Positions 42,160 through 42,292 of a DNA stretch of 42,292 nucleotides are shown one piece after another. Source of the DNA: Bacteroidales bacterium (GTDB taxonomy: Bacteria > Bacteroidota > Bacteroidia > Bacteroidales > ML635J-15). Under the pieces are notes generated by a model that saw nothing but the letters and a program-made list of their open reading frames with translations, was not told the DNA's origin and did not search any database. Each line of letters begins with the position of its first letter. Position 1 is the stretch's first letter. Location of the stretch: NCBI GenBank assembly GCA_017551515.1, contig JAFZLK010000059.1, positions 1 to 42,292 on the forward strand. The letters run 5' to 3'. Made by a program: the position numbers and the translations under genes.

Positions 42160-42292
42160 TGTCCGCTAAAAAACATGCAAACGTTATAAGTCAGTTGTTA
42201 TCATACTCTTATATACGTATGCTGATTATAGGGCTTGTCATTCCGAAAACCAGATTGAACCTGCGATACGGAACGGGGAGCTGTGTGAAATC
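42160..42292 (+). mobile_element. Possible edge or fragment of a group II intron-type element
   Basis: The last ~130 bases contain no gene. From GTGTCCGC (about 42161) the sequence becomes unlike the neighbouring intergenic DNA, and ends GATACGGAACGGGGAGCTGT then GTGAAATC. That resembles the GGGGAGCYGTRTGA stem that often precedes reverse-transcriptase genes of group II introns. The distance from the apparent edge is too short for a full intron 5' region, so a truncated copy or another mobile element is equally possible. The window ends before this can be tested. Confidence 0.25.

Overview
The window looks like chromosome of an anaerobic member of the Bacteroidetes, most likely order Bacteroidales. 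The reasons are: about a dozen upstream regions carry the Bacteroidetes -7 promoter box TAnnTTTG; Shine-Dalgarno sequences are nearly absent; there are Bat (aerotolerance) proteins; and there are six large secreted proteins, most ending in type IX secretion (T9SS) sorting domains. Two of these carry domains known from Porphyromonas gingipains/haemagglutinins. A butyryl-CoA module points to a fermentative lifestyle. No tRNA, rRNA or CRISPR array was seen.

Layout. 1-2363: AT-rich accessory genes (a MORN-variant protein cut by the left edge, a lipoprotein, and a fibronectin-III gene remnant). 2424-5650, minus strand: a possible defence cassette with an AAA ATPase (AAA_15/21 type) directly followed by a RloB/Toprim-like protein, then a small helical protein and a DUF2971 protein. 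6070-8962: batA-batB-batC. 9272-12626: a compact five-gene operon of unknown function with one unrecognised protein, a tandem-duplicated pair of small proteins, a PD-(D/E)XK nuclease and an RNase J-like beta-CASP metallohydrolase. This is the best candidate for an undescribed system. 13039-17878: acyl-CoA dehydrogenase, etfB, etfA, CoA-transferase subunit B, MaoC/PhaJ-type hydratase and an SDR reductase, which together would convert acetoacetyl-CoA to butyrate through the (R)-3-hydroxybutyryl-CoA isomer. 18090-18243: a strongly structured, terminator-bearing candidate small RNA (6S-like). 18347-20647: a secreted MORN/TPR-like protein. 20806-21371: a toxin-antitoxin pair.

21691-35597 is dominated by T9SS cargo. 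Three consecutive adhesin-like genes share nearly the same promoter, signal peptide, C-terminal sorting domain and terminator, but have different passenger domains (cleaved-adhesin/choice-of-anchor J, CARDB-like repeats, gingipain-type DUF2436). RNase P RNA (rnpB), recR and rnhA lie among them. The right end holds an FMN-dependent nitronate monooxygenase-like gene, an AAA-ATPase/PD-(D/E)XK fusion, and a 1138-residue lamin-tail-domain protein. The last ~130 bases may be the edge of a mobile group II-type element.

The intergenic DNA is unusual. It is packed with perfect palindromes, short oligonucleotide arrays, and arrays in which GAAAC spacers separate tiny hairpins such as GGCGAAGCC. All function calls come from reading motifs by eye; no database search was run.
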